47,800 nt of DNA, taken from assembly GCA_026991755.1 (NCBI GenBank), contig JALXAX010000140.1:1-47800 (forward strand). Direction: 5' to 3'. Shown here in pieces: positions 35,646 through 44,638 of the stretch. This DNA is from Thiotrichaceae bacterium. GTDB taxonomy: Bacteria; Pseudomonadota; Gammaproteobacteria; Thiotrichales; Thiotrichaceae. Every line of letters starts with the position of its first letter. Position 1 is the stretch's first letter. The notes beneath the pieces were generated by a model. It saw only the letters and a list, made by a program, of their open reading frames with translations. It did not search any database and was not told the origin of the DNA. Both the position numbers and the translations under genes were made by a program.

Positions 35646-37514
35646 ATGGCTTACCTTCTCACTCAACTTTGGCTTTATTTGCTAATAGCAGGGATTATTG
35701 GGAGTGTCCTTGGGTGGATATTACGTGGCGGCTGTAAGCGCTACTTAACAGTAATGGATGATATGGAAAATCATGTTTTTGATTTAGAGCGAAAGATAGA
35801 TCATTTGCAGCAAAAAAATAAAACCATGATGGGGCTGAGTCAACAACGAAATAACTTGTTAGGTGAAGTTAAACATTTGCGGGGCTTTAAACTACAAAAC
35901 AAGCAACTGTTATTGCGTCTTGAGAAAATGAAACGAGGAGTAAAGAAGGTTCGTAATATTTATGAGCAGACAGATCATAAACTGAAAAAAGCGGAAGAGG
36001 TTATTCAATTTGCGAAGCAGACTAATAAAGCAAAAGAAGCCAATATTCTACAAATAAAAAAGAATGCTATTGCTACAGATAACCAGTTGCTGAAATCGCA
36101 AGCTGAGTGGAAAGCAAGGTATCAAGTATTACAACGGGAAATAAGTAAGAGAGATGCTCAGATAAGTGATGAAAAAAAAGCATTAGAAGAGGTGCAAGGC
36201 AAGTTGCTGGAAGTAGAATCACGTTTAGCTGAAAAAGAATCTGTTTTGAATGATCTCAATCAGCAAGCATCTAATCTGGAGAATGAGAAGAATGATGCTT
36301 TTAATCAATTAGAGTCATTTAAGCAAAATAGTGAAAGCTTCGTAAAGGAAGTTGCAGAAAAGAATAATGAGAACAAAAAAGAAGTCGAGTTCTTGAATGG
36401 TGATGTTAAATACTGGCGTGAACGCTATGAAGGAAAAGAATCAGAGCTAGCTCATTTAATGGCTGAAAGAGATGGTGCTGTAAACCAACTGGAATCATTT
36501 AAACAAGACAGTAAAGGCTTTATAACGGAAGTAACGCAGAAAAATATTCAGTACAAGAAAGAGATTGGTTTTTTGAAGGGCGATGTAGATCACTGGCGAG
36601 AACAGTATGAGGGAAAAGAGCTGGCTTTTAATCAATTGACTGAAGATCTAAGTGCAAAAGATCATGAGGTTGTGAGGTTAAAAGAATTGTTAGATAGTAG
36701 CTCAAAACAAGAAAAATTGAGTTTGATCCAAATTGAAAAGTTGGTCTCACATATTGAAGAGCAAGAGCAAGAGCAAGAGCAAGAGCAAGAGCAAGAGCAA
36801 GAGCAAAACCTATCTGCTCCTAAGGTTAACTTGTTAAATAAAAGTCAGAAGAAATTCCAACAAAAAGGTAAGGGCGTTGTTGATGCTGATGTGGAGCTAA
36901 AAGCACGACCCAAAACACCAATTACATCAGTAAATCATGACGTGGAAACTATTTATGGTATTGGCAGAGCTTATGGGGAAAGGTTGGCTGGACAAAATAT
37001 CTCATCTACTAAAGATCTAATTGATTATCTAAAGTCAGATAAAGAAGGCATTGATGATAATGCCATTGAAAAGCTTGCTATGGTCATAAATGTTGATAAG
37101 TCTGAAATACGATCATGGGCTAGAATGGCAGATGTGCTGAAGATCAAAGGCGTCACTAATGAGTATGCGAAATCATTAGAGCTGAGCGGTATTTATTCTG
37201 TTGATGATTTGGCTACTCAAAAAGTGTCAGAAGTCTCAGAAAAGATGATGCGAAGTATGCATAATGAACGAAGAATAAAAAAATCTCCCGATGAGGATGA
37301 GATTTACAAATGGATTAAGCAGGCTAAGGGGATGACCCTTGTTTCACCTATAGAAAAAACTACAACGGCTATGGGGGTGCCTAAACAAGCGGAACCACCT
37401 GAAGCTAGTAATTCTGTTGCAACTACAAACCTAAGTACACTTCCTATATCTCAATCCACTCGATCAAGGTGGAGAAATATGAAAAGAATAATCAAGAGGA
37501 GGAGTCGTAAATAA
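35646..37514 (+). CDS. Membrane-anchored coiled-coil protein with C-terminal helix-hairpin-helix (DUF4332-like) region
   Basis: The function is unknown. The protein has 622 residues and starts with one membrane helix (WLYLLIAGIIGSVLGWILRG). It continues as almost uninterrupted coiled coil to about residue 370. This includes an internal duplication of about 60 residues (NQLESFKQNSESF...YWRERYEGKE at about 220-265 and NQLESFKQDSKGF...HWREQYEGKE at about 282-327) and ends in an (EQ)8 run encoded by a perfect hexanucleotide repeat. After a basic linker, residues about 435-545 hold helix-hairpin-helix-like units (VETIYGIGRAYGERLAGQNI, LKIKGVTNEYAKSLELSGI), as in DUF4332-type proteins that bind DNA or act as rulers. 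The C-terminus is very basic. A tether between envelope and nucleoid is possible, but that is inference. Confidence 0.75.
   Translation: MAYLLTQLWLYLLIAGIIGSVLGWILRGGCKRYLTVMDDMENHVFDLERKIDHLQQKNKTMMGLSQQRNNLLGEVKHLRGFKLQNKQLLLRLEKMKRGVKKVRNIYEQTDHKLKKAEEVIQFAKQTNKAKEANILQIKKNAIATDNQLLKSQAEWKARYQVLQREISKRDAQISDEKKALEEVQGKLLEVESRLAEKESVLNDLNQQASNLENEKNDAFNQLESFKQNSESFVKEVAEKNNENKKEVEFLNGDVKYWRERYEGKESELAHLMAERDGAVNQLESFKQDSKGFITEVTQKNIQYKKEIGFLKGDVDHWREQYEGKELAFNQLTEDLSAKDHEVVRLKELLDSSSKQEKLSLIQIEKLVSHIEEQEQEQEQEQEQEQEQNLSAPKVNLLNKSQKKFQQKGKGVVDADVELKARPKTPITSVNHDVETIYGIGRAYGERLAGQNISSTKDLIDYLKSDKEGIDDNAIEKLAMVINVDKSEIRSWARMADVLKIKGVTNEYAKSLELSGIYSVDDLATQKVSEVSEKMMRSMHNERRIKKSPDEDEIYKWIKQAKGMTLVSPIEKTTTAMGVPKQAEPPEASNSVATTNLSTLPISQSTRSRWRNMKRIIKRRSRK
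36759..36806 (+). repeat. Perfect hexanucleotide repeat (GAGCAA)8
   Basis: Eight exact copies of GAGCAA in frame encode (Glu-Gln)8 within the coiled-coil protein. Such perfect tracts change length by slippage; because the unit is two codons, gains and losses alter protein length and not frame. Confidence 0.95.
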
Positions 37515-37559
37515 TCTTAATTACCCTTTAACTTTCTCTACTAGAGTCCGTGTAGGTGT

Positions 37560-37738
37560 GTGTTTTTCTGAGGCTAGAATCTGCCAGCTTTTCGCTATAA
37601 AAATGACCAATAGCTACGGCTATTGCTAACTTTTTTATCAAAAACCTGACAAATTCTATCTGCTGAAGCTTCTAAGTTTCGCTAAAGCTCAGCTAAGTCT
37701 CAGAAATTCCGATAAGAGTTAATCAGAGATTTTTTAAG
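37560..37738. repeat. MITE-like element, family A, left end lost
   Basis: From 37560 to 37738 the text follows the 27238 copy closely (TTTTTCTGAGGCTAGAATCTGCC, CCAATAGCTACGGCTATTGC, CTAAGTTTCGCTAAAGCTCAG). The left AAGGAAGCTCTGATCAAG end is absent or diverged. The right end is GTTAATCAGAGATTTTTTAAG. It stops 30 bases before the ISAs1 element. Confidence 0.75.
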
Positions 37739-37767
37739 AGAGGTAATTCGTCGTTATTTCGTATGTA

Positions 37768-38966
37768 GGGCTGTTCAATGCTAAAAGCCCCGATAGTGTA
37801 AAACCCGATCTAAACTCAGTGCATTATCATACAAAGCCAAACTGATATTATCTATCTTATTGAATCGCATTAGGTTAAGCGCAAAAGAACGAAGCAAAGC
37901 AAAGATAGAAGGATTTTTTCGTATTCTGCTTGCATCCTCATCTATTCGAGTATCATGGATATAATGCGTTCTATTTTCAACACCCCAGTGATTTCTTACC
38001 ACCTGATTGGCTTGTGTAGCATCTATAGCGCGAGTACATAGGTAATATGCCGTTTCACTGGATGTCTGCCAGTCTTTCTTCTTAGTATCGAAACGATCAA
38101 TATGACGGTCAATACGAATCAGTGTTTTGAAATGATCATGCCATAGCTCAGTATCACTTCCTTTGGGAAGTGGCCATACGGAGGCTTGTTTGTCTTGTTT
38201 CAATGCGATTCCTCTTTCCTATATCATCCGTCCTATCGGTATCAGTGGGAGCTTGTGCGCTAGCATATTCAACCATCGCATCATGTAAAGACGGCTGGTT
38301 ACGTTTGAGTTGAACCACTAGATCATTATGGGTATCAACGATGGCTTCAACTGTTTTTTTGGGTATGCAAAGCATCCAGAGTAAATAACTGTCCAGCCAC
38401 ACCTAATCCCTTAATAAGCTCCTGTACCGCTTGTATTTCATGTTGCTTGTCACCGTCATCATCGGTAATCCAGATATGCCCAATACCAGATGGGTTTCAG
38501 ATGCCAATGCACTGACAACCTGAGCTGCTTTTCGGTCTTCAAAGTGGTCAAAGCTTCCTCTGAGCACTTTACCATCCATTGAAATAGATCCATGCTCGGC
38601 TGTCTCTTCTTGCAAGTGTAGAGAATGATCTCTAAAACTTTTTTCAACATCATCCGCATCTAGACCCTGGAGGGCATAGCGAATAGAGTTATGTGCAGGA
38701 GTGCGCTTCCAGTTGATACCGCACAATTCGTTTAAGCGTAGTCTATGAGCCTCTATATATCGCTGAATTTTGCGATAGGATGTCGCACCTGAAAGAACAG
38801 CCATGATAGAAAACAATAGGAGAGAACCTAAGTCATAGAGTTTGCCTTGACCGCGCCTATGATCAGGAATACAGGTCAGATAATTTTCAATTTCCATAAT
38901 AATTCCATTTATTACAACATATTATATGGGTTATTTTAACCTATTGTATTAGCATTGAACAGCCCC
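37768..38966 (-). mobile_element. ISAs1-family insertion sequence, inactive
   Basis: The element is about 1.2 kb with inverted ends: GGGCTGTTCAATGCTAA at 37768-37784, and the same read inward from 38966 with one more G. The left flank ends TATGTA and the same six bases occur at 38971-38976 just outside the right end, a possible remnant of a decayed target duplication. The single transposase gene on the minus strand is broken by frameshifts. It has landed in an IS4-type transposase gene, of which only the 3' part is still present. Confidence 0.85.
37781..38897 (-). pseudogene. ISAs1-family (H-repeat) transposase, frameshifted
   Basis: Three pieces in different frames together give a near-complete transposase of about 375 residues. 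38403-38897 is the N-terminus (YLTCIPDHRRGQGKLYDLGS, ISMDGKVLRGSFD with the first catalytic Asp). The middle is at about 38154-38402 (TLDALHTQKK region out of frame, then VEAIVDTHNDLVVQLKRNQP). The C-terminus is at 37781-38203 (HWGVENRTHYIHDTRIDEDA with the catalytic Glu, SFALNLMRFN). The domain order and motifs are those of the ISAs1/H-repeat DDE enzymes. At least two indels separate the pieces, so it cannot make the enzyme. Confidence 0.88.
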
Positions 38967-38967
38967 G

Positions 38968-39436
38968 GCTTATGTAACGACTTTGCTTGATGCCACGCGT
39001 TACCCGAAAGCAGAATTGGCTGAATTGTATCAGCAGCGCTGGAAAGTAGAACTGGATTTTAGAACCATAAAAACCCATATGGGGATGGATATGTTACGTT
39101 GCCAGAGTGCTCAAATGGTCGATAAAGAAGTTGCAGCTCATTTGCTAGCTTATAATTTGATACGAACGAATCTTTCCAAAGCGGCTCATATGAATAATAA
39201 GCAACCCCGTTACATTAGCTTTATGGCAACGGTTCAACTCATGCGTCATACCGCAGGCTTATGTTTAACCCTAACAACAACTGCATTAGAAAAAACTACT
39301 AGAGCCTTTACTAACTGCGATGTCCTATACTGAAATTGGAAAGCGAGAGAGGCTGAATCAACCTCGTGTGATCAAACGAAGACCTAAGTCTTTTCCACTC
39401 ATGACCAAGCCACGACGTGATTATATAAACGCATGA
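38968..39436 (+). pseudogene. IS4-family transposase, 3' fragment with one frameshift
   Basis: The frame reads from the ISAs1 edge: TTLLDATRYPKAELAELYQQ, then RWKVELDFRTIKTHMGMDML (the YREK-type catalytic Glu region) and LLAYNLIRTNLSKAA. The frame then breaks at a run of six A (39290-39295). Deleting one A continues into LLEPLLTAMSYTEIGKRERL and the family C-terminus IKRRPKSFPLMTKPRRD, stop at 39434-39436. The 5' two-thirds are not on the other side of the ISAs1 element, so an inserted IS and a deletion have both acted. GGGTCAGACACTTTCGAT just beyond may be the right end of the old element. Confidence 0.85.
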
Positions 39437-39492
39437 ATTATTGGTGTTTTATATGACTGGTAGCGGTATTAGGGTCAGACACTTTCGATCTT

Positions 39493-39882
39493 TTACTGAT
39501 CAGTCATCATAATGGCATCTATCTCTGCAAGTGCACCATCAGGTAATGATGAAACTTCAATAGTCGATCTGGCTGGGTACGGTTCAGAAAAACATTCCTT
39601 CATTACATCATTAGCTATTGGAAAGTGTGCTAAATCCTGTAAATATAGAGTGATTTTAACAATGTCGCTACTATCTCCACCTGAGGCGTCAGCGACAGCA
39701 AGAACATTTTTAAATGACTGTCTTATGTGCTCTTCAGCTGATCCTTCCACCATTAAGTCAGTATCTGGATCATTTGGCGACTGAGCAGATATAAACACCA
39801 TATTTTGACATCTAACGGCCTGGGAATATGTACCAATAGGCTTTGATGAATCATCTGTAATTATTGCTATTTTTTTAGTCAT
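39493..39882 (-). CDS. ridA: RidA-family enamine/imine deaminase
   Basis: RidA proteins hydrolyse reactive enamines and imines such as 2-aminoacrylate left by PLP enzymes. It has 129 residues, the usual size. The family features GTYSQAVRCQNMVFISAQSP, ADASGGDSSDIVKITLYLQD and PYPARSTIEVSSLPDGALAE are present, with the substrate-binding Arg in PARSTIEV and Glu in AEIDAI. It is the last gene of a six-gene operon, 15 bases after the transporter gene. As part of an operon with two PLP lyase/synthase-type enzymes and an amino-acid oxidase, it probably clears the imine or enamine they release. Confidence 0.9.
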   Translation of the reverse strand: MTKKIAIITDDSSKPIGTYSQAVRCQNMVFISAQSPNDPDTDLMVEGSAEEHIRQSFKNVLAVADASGGDSSDIVKITLYLQDLAHFPIANDVMKECFSEPYPARSTIEVSSLPDGALAEIDAIMMTDQ

Positions 39883-39897
39883 GTTATTTACTCCATA

Positions 39898-41106
39898 TTA
39901 TAAGTTTAAGATTGATTTTAAATGATTGAACAATTGTTTTTTATTGTAGGAACTAATGAATAGCACAAATAGACCGACAATAATTCCCCAAAATGCAGAC
40001 CCAACTCCAAAAAGACTTACATTAGAAGCAGTAACAAGTAAGGTCGCTATGGCGGCTTCATGATTACATCCCTTAGCAAACGATTGTGAAATCCCAGAAG
40101 ATATAGCTCCTAATAATGCTAAACCAGCAATAATAGAGATGACACTTTGAGGTAGTGAGAAGAAAACAACAGCAATTGCTGAACCAAATAATCCAACTAA
40201 TATATAAAGGAGTCCAGAAAAGATACCTGCAATATAACGCTTATTTGGATCAGGATGAGATCCTTCATTAGTACAAATAGCTGCTGTTATTGCGGCCAAG
40301 TTAATTGCGTGAGATCCAAAAAATGCAAAAAAAACTGATAAAATACCAGTGAAAGAAATTATTGGACTAATAGGCAATTTGTTGTATCCGCTGGCTCTTA
40401 GAACTCCAACTCCTGGTGTATTCTGAGACAGCATAGTTACAATAAATAATGGCAATGCCAAACTGATAGTTGCTGATAGACTAAACTCTGGGGCAGTGAA
40501 TATGGGGGTCGTCCATTCTAGGTTTATTTGGCTGAAGCTAAATTCATTATTCACATAGGTGTATAGAATTCCAAGAGAGAGTGATACCAAAACAGCAAAA
40601 ATTGGGAACATTACCTTGGTAATGTAATACGATAGCGCCATAATAATAAAAACTACTATATCAGTTTCAGCTACTTTAAATACATTCATTCCAAAATTAA
40701 AGAGTATTCCTGCTAATAATGCAGAGACAATTTCATTAGGAATTTTATTAATAAGTTTTTCAAAAATACCAGTAATCCCAGTTATAAAAACCAGTAAAGC
40801 AGACAATAAAAATGCACCGATGGCTTCTGCATAAGAGTAATTCATCCATGAACTAACAAGCAATGCAGCTCCAGGTGTCGACCATGCACAAATTATAGGT
40901 AATTTATAACGAAAACTTAGAATTAAACCACATAATCCAGAGGCTATAGATACAGCCCAAAGCCAACTCGATAATTGAAGTGCACTTAAATTTGCAATTT
41001 TTGCCGCCTGGAAGATAATAAGAGCAGGGCCAGAGAATGACACAAGCACTGAAATCAATCCAGCTACTATAGCAGAAAATGATATATCATCCTTAATATT
41101 ATGCAC
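39898..41106 (-). CDS. BenE-family transporter
   Basis: This is an integral membrane protein of 402 residues with about 11-12 helices. The text follows the BenE (benzoate:H+ symporter) family: SFSAIVAGLISVLVSFSGPA at the start, LPIICAWSTPGAALLVSS, the conserved TQNTPGVGVLRASGY-type loop (here SQNTPGVGVLRASGYN), and LAAITAAICTNEGSHPDPNK. Family members move aromatic acids or other small carboxylates. Lying in an operon with amino-acid enzymes and no aromatic degradation genes, it more probably carries a substrate or product of this pathway; direction is unknown. It starts on the base after the stop of the threonine-synthase-like gene. Confidence 0.82.
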   Translation of the reverse strand: MHNIKDDISFSAIVAGLISVLVSFSGPALIIFQAAKIANLSALQLSSWLWAVSIASGLCGLILSFRYKLPIICAWSTPGAALLVSSWMNYSYAEAIGAFLLSALLVFITGITGIFEKLINKIPNEIVSALLAGILFNFGMNVFKVAETDIVVFIIMALSYYITKVMFPIFAVLVSLSLGILYTYVNNEFSFSQINLEWTTPIFTAPEFSLSATISLALPLFIVTMLSQNTPGVGVLRASGYNKLPISPIISFTGILSVFFAFFGSHAINLAAITAAICTNEGSHPDPNKRYIAGIFSGLLYILVGLFGSAIAVVFFSLPQSVISIIAGLALLGAISSGISQSFAKGCNHEAAIATLLVTASNVSLFGVGSAFWGIIVGLFVLFISSYNKKQLFNHLKSILNL

Positions 41107-42336
41107 TTACATTACTCCAATTAGATTGGTATTTTTACTTTCTAATACATTGAGTGCATTATTAGCATTTTCTAAATCTTTAAGACCACTGCCTGTTGCG
41201 ATAATCACTATTCGACTCTTTGGTTTAATTTGGAACTTTATTTTTTTATATCCAGCAAAAGAGGCTGCACTAGCAGGTTCATTGAAAATTCCAGTTTGCC
41301 TTGATATTTCCACTATGGAGTCTAAAATTTGTTCATCATTAACCTGAACAAATTGACCACAAGAGTTTGATACTGCACGATAGGCTTTATGCCTATCTAA
41401 TGGAAGGTTGCTACTAATACTATCAGCACATGTTTGGGCGTTAATTGCTTCTTTGTCATGAATATTTTTTTTATTGGTAAATGCGGTATACAAATATGAA
41501 CTACCTTTAGCTTGAATACCTATAATTTTGGGCATGCAATTTATCCAAGATAGTTGAAACAAATCGTAGAACCCTTTATATACGCCTGAAATAATACTAC
41601 CATCGCCAACACTGACAAAAACATAGTCAGGCACTTGCCAATTTAATTGTTCTGCAATTTCATAGGCAACAGTTTTTTTTCCCTCCGTCATATATGGATT
41701 AATACCCGTGCAACGGTTATACCAGTCATTGTGGTCTAAATCATTTATACATTGATATAGAGCATCATTATAACTACCATTAATAAGCTTTATCTTGGAA
41801 CCAAAAATCTTATTTTGAATTATTTTTGCTTTTGGCGCATTTTTAGGGATATATACAACAGATTGCATGCCCATTCTTGCGCTTAAACAAGATAAAGATG
41901 CAGCTGCATTACCTGTACTAGCAACAACAACTATCTTTTTATTTTGTTCTTTTGCTTTTAATATCGCAATGATACTCGCCCTATCCTTAAGCGAGCCACT
42001 TGGCTGTACAGTATCATCTTTTACAAAGACTGTGTGCTGTTGTTTATTATCATTAAATATTTTGATTAGGGGGGTACTACCAATATGACATGCATTTAGT
42101 TGATCCAAACAATCATAGCTAAGTTCTTTGATTGGAAGAAGTTCTCTATATCTAGAAATCCCTTGATGAAAAGGTCTTTTTTCTAATGTATCTCTTGATA
42201 TGGATTGTTTGATTTTTTTATAATCAAAAATCACATCAAGTGTGGCTGTAGGCTGATGTAGATCACACAGATACTTATTATCGTTAGCCTCAAATAATTG
42301 TCCACAGTACATGCATTTTAAATGGGTAACAAACAT
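41107..42336 (-). CDS. Threonine-synthase-like PLP enzyme
   Basis: This is a fold-type II PLP enzyme of 409 residues. It begins with a small zinc-ribbon-like segment (LKCMYCGQLF, then YLCDLH), as in archaeal-type threonine synthases. The PLP lysine is in QPSGSLKDRAS, the phosphate/ring contacts in VVASTGNAAASLSCLSARMG, and the C-terminal cofactor loop in IATGSGLKDLEN (GHGLKD in true threonine synthases). It is related to ThrC and not to diaminopropionate ammonia-lyase. In this operon it may use a phosphorylated or activated amino acid in a beta- or gamma-replacement. It overlaps the FAD gene by 19 bases. No thrA or thrB genes adjoin it, which argues against a housekeeping role. Confidence 0.8.
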   Translation of the reverse strand: MFVTHLKCMYCGQLFEANDNKYLCDLHQPTATLDVIFDYKKIKQSISRDTLEKRPFHQGISRYRELLPIKELSYDCLDQLNACHIGSTPLIKIFNDNKQQHTVFVKDDTVQPSGSLKDRASIIAILKAKEQNKKIVVVASTGNAAASLSCLSARMGMQSVVYIPKNAPKAKIIQNKIFGSKIKLINGSYNDALYQCINDLDHNDWYNRCTGINPYMTEGKKTVAYEIAEQLNWQVPDYVFVSVGDGSIISGVYKGFYDLFQLSWINCMPKIIGIQAKGSSYLYTAFTNKKNIHDKEAINAQTCADSISSNLPLDRHKAYRAVSNSCGQFVQVNDEQILDSIVEISRQTGIFNEPASAASFAGYKKIKFQIKPKSRIVIIATGSGLKDLENANNALNVLESKNTNLIGVM

Positions 42337-43610
42337 GGATAAATACCTATTAGTTGCTGATGAATTGAATTAATATTTTTTGGTAGTTGCTGTTTATTTC
42401 CCGAAATTATTTCACTGATTATTTTTGCAGAACCACAAGACATCGTCCAGCCTAGATGACCATGACCTGTATTTATAAATAAGTTCTCTATGCTAGATTG
42501 TCCAATTATTGGAACCGTAGACGGTGTCATAGGTCTAAATCCTTCTGTTATCTCTATGTTGTCAGTCTTTTTAACATTAGGGAAAAACTTAGCTGCACCA
42601 CGGAGCATTTTTTTTGTTGATTTTCTCATCGATGTAGATGGTGTTTGGTTTGCTGTAAATTCAGCCCCACAAGATATTCGTAAATTATTACCCAACATAT
42701 TTAGAGCCATAAATGAACTGGAATCTTCAAAGCCTGCTTTAATCATATTTCCATTATCCGTGGTTTCAATTGTGGCAGAAAACCCACGAGTAGGCAGTAT
42801 CGACACATTAACTCCAACAGAACTGAGTAATTTCATACTAGAGCACCCCATTGCTACCACAACAGAATCAGTTCGATAGGTATTAGCATCGGTGACAACC
42901 GAAGAAATTTTATTATCAATATTAATGATTTTTGAAATTTCCTCATTATTGATAAATTTAAATCCATTGAGCTGCTTACATTTTTCTAACAATTTACGGG
43001 TAAATAGTCTGCAATCTCCCGTTCGGCAATTTTTCGAAAAAACTGCTCCGACGACATTTTCTGGAAGTGAATGGGATTTATCCATTTTTTTTATAAGCTG
43101 TTGACGATCTAGAATAGATATTTCAAGACCAAAATCAGCCAATAATGAAAAACTCTTTCTTGCTTGCTGCATAGATCGGACGTTTTCAAAAAAATAAAAG
43201 ATCCCACGTTTATCTTGGTGGAATTCAATAGCTGTTTCGTCAATGATTTCATCCAAACATTTGAGGGAAAATTTAGCTATTTCATATTTAATTTTTGTAT
43301 TTCTAATGTATTTTTTATTAGTACATTGGAGGATAAATTGAAAAGACCACTTTATAAGAGACAGATTAAAACTAGGGACTAGTTTGATACCACTATTTTT
43401 ATTTAAAATTGATTTTAGAAAGAACCATGGGGCACTTGGTTTTGCCCAAGCGAAAGCATCACTTGGAGCCAATAGCCCCGCATTTGCGTAGCTTGTTTCG
43501 CAAGAAGCAAGTGTGTGTTTGTCAATGATCGTTACCTCATGCCCTTTCTTTAAAAGAAACCAAGCACTAGTGACGCCGATAACTCCTGCACCCAATATTA
43601 CTATTTTCAT
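42318..43610 (-). CDS. FAD-dependent amino-acid dehydrogenase/oxidase, DadA-like
   Basis: The protein has 430 residues of the DAO/DadA family. It opens with the FAD dinucleotide-binding loop IVILGAGVIGVTSAWFLLKK, then CETSYANAGLLAPSDAFAWA as in DadA. The C-terminal FAD site reads EGFRPMTPSTVPIIGQS, then NTGHGHLGWTMSCGSAKIIS. DadA enzymes oxidise D-amino acids to keto acids and ammonia; relatives oxidise other secondary or primary amines. Its position after sbnB (14-base gap) and before the threonine-synthase-like gene (overlap) suggests it acts on a diaminopropionate-derived intermediate. No racemase is present in the operon. Confidence 0.85.
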   Translation of the reverse strand: MKIVILGAGVIGVTSAWFLLKKGHEVTIIDKHTLASCETSYANAGLLAPSDAFAWAKPSAPWFFLKSILNKNSGIKLVPSFNLSLIKWSFQFILQCTNKKYIRNTKIKYEIAKFSLKCLDEIIDETAIEFHQDKRGIFYFFENVRSMQQARKSFSLLADFGLEISILDRQQLIKKMDKSHSLPENVVGAVFSKNCRTGDCRLFTRKLLEKCKQLNGFKFINNEEISKIINIDNKISSVVTDANTYRTDSVVVAMGCSSMKLLSSVGVNVSILPTRGFSATIETTDNGNMIKAGFEDSSSFMALNMLGNNLRISCGAEFTANQTPSTSMRKSTKKMLRGAAKFFPNVKKTDNIEITEGFRPMTPSTVPIIGQSSIENLFINTGHGHLGWTMSCGSAKIISEIISGNKQQLPKNINSIHQQLIGIYPCLLPI

Positions 43611-43624
43611 TAAAAATCCTTTTA

Positions 43625-44638
43625 CTATACTAAAGTTTTATTGTATGGCACTGGAAAAAATTCCCCTATAATACTTATGTTCTCATTGGTATTTTGAAGA
43701 AGTGATTCTTGATAAATAGATTGAGCAACCAACAAATCAATTATCCCCATACCAAAAGGAGCATATATTCTAGGTTTATCAGAGTTTATCTCTATTTCTC
43801 CTTCAATTAATTGTGCAATATCTCCAGTAATAAAGTTTCTATTTCCTATCTTCTCCTCAGTCAAATAAAGAGAAGTATTTGCTTTGACTGAATGATCAAC
43901 ATCATCAACAAAATTTTGGCTTTTTTCAATTAAGTCAACCCCTAAATCTCTTAATGACATATGTAATATTGTAGGGTTATTGTTTAATATATCTGTATCT
44001 AAAACGTGGGGTTCAATAGCAGATGTGGCAAATAATATTAGGTCTCCTGAGACTAACTTTTTACTGGTTTCAATTTTTAAATTATTGAATTTATTTGAAA
44101 AAACCTTTGCTCTATCCAAATCCAAATCAACCAATGTAATTTTATCAATATTCCATCCAGTTCCAATCATAAGGGACAAGATGCTATGAGAAATAAGGCC
44201 ACAGCCAACAATAACCATATGCGATGAGTGTTTTTTAGCTGGATGAATTAATTCAGCTCCAACTATTGCAGATGCTGCTGTTCTATAACTAGAAATTTGA
44301 GAACCCTCAAGGCACGCTAGCGGGTAGCCCGTTTTTCTATCATTTAGTAAAAAAACAGCAGATGCTCTATCTAAACCGTTAGAAATATTAATAGGAAAAC
44401 TAGATATCCATTTAATCCCAGCACAAAATGGCTCTTTTTCAGAAGAGGATGGCAATGCAATTATTCTATTATTAGGGTTGTCGGGAAAACGTAAAAAATA
44501 ACTATCTGGATTAACAGCAGTTCCTTCATGAAAAGAAAGATAAGCTTGTGTTGTTATTTCTAGTAATTTTTTTTGGTTTCTTAAAAGCCATTGCTTAATA
44601 TATTCAGCGTTAATAATTGTAAAATTAGGCGTATTCAT
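43625..44638 (-). CDS. sbnB: SbnB-like N-(2-amino-2-carboxyethyl)-L-glutamate dehydrogenase
   Basis: SbnB oxidatively cleaves the SbnA product with NAD+ to give L-2,3-diaminopropionate and 2-oxoglutarate. The protein has 337 residues (S. aureus SbnB 336), ornithine-cyclodeaminase/mu-crystallin fold. It shares the SbnB text RIIALPSSSE, AGIKWISSFP, LDRASAVFLLNDRKTGYPLA, SYRTAASAI, the Rossmann loop VIVGCGLISHSIL, TGDIAQLIEGE and FGMGIIDLLVA. The start overlaps the sbnA-like stop by four bases (ATGA), so the two are translationally coupled, as expected for enzymes passing on an intermediate. Confidence 0.88.
   Translation of the reverse strand: MNTPNFTIINAEYIKQWLLRNQKKLLEITTQAYLSFHEGTAVNPDSYFLRFPDNPNNRIIALPSSSEKEPFCAGIKWISSFPINISNGLDRASAVFLLNDRKTGYPLACLEGSQISSYRTAASAIVGAELIHPAKKHSSHMVIVGCGLISHSILSLMIGTGWNIDKITLVDLDLDRAKVFSNKFNNLKIETSKKLVSGDLILFATSAIEPHVLDTDILNNNPTILHMSLRDLGVDLIEKSQNFVDDVDHSVKANTSLYLTEEKIGNRNFITGDIAQLIEGEIEINSDKPRIYAPFGMGIIDLLVAQSIYQESLLQNTNENISIIGEFFPVPYNKTLV

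Noticed and set aside
36759-36806. Hexanucleotide run as a CRISPR or origin iteron
   Set aside because: It is a perfect in-frame coding microsatellite without spacers; no CRISPR array or cas gene was seen in the window.
41107-42336. Diaminopropionate ammonia-lyase, which would make the operon catabolic
   Set aside because: The zinc-ribbon start, QPSGSLKDRAS loop and GSGLKD end place it with threonine synthases and not with the YgeX type.
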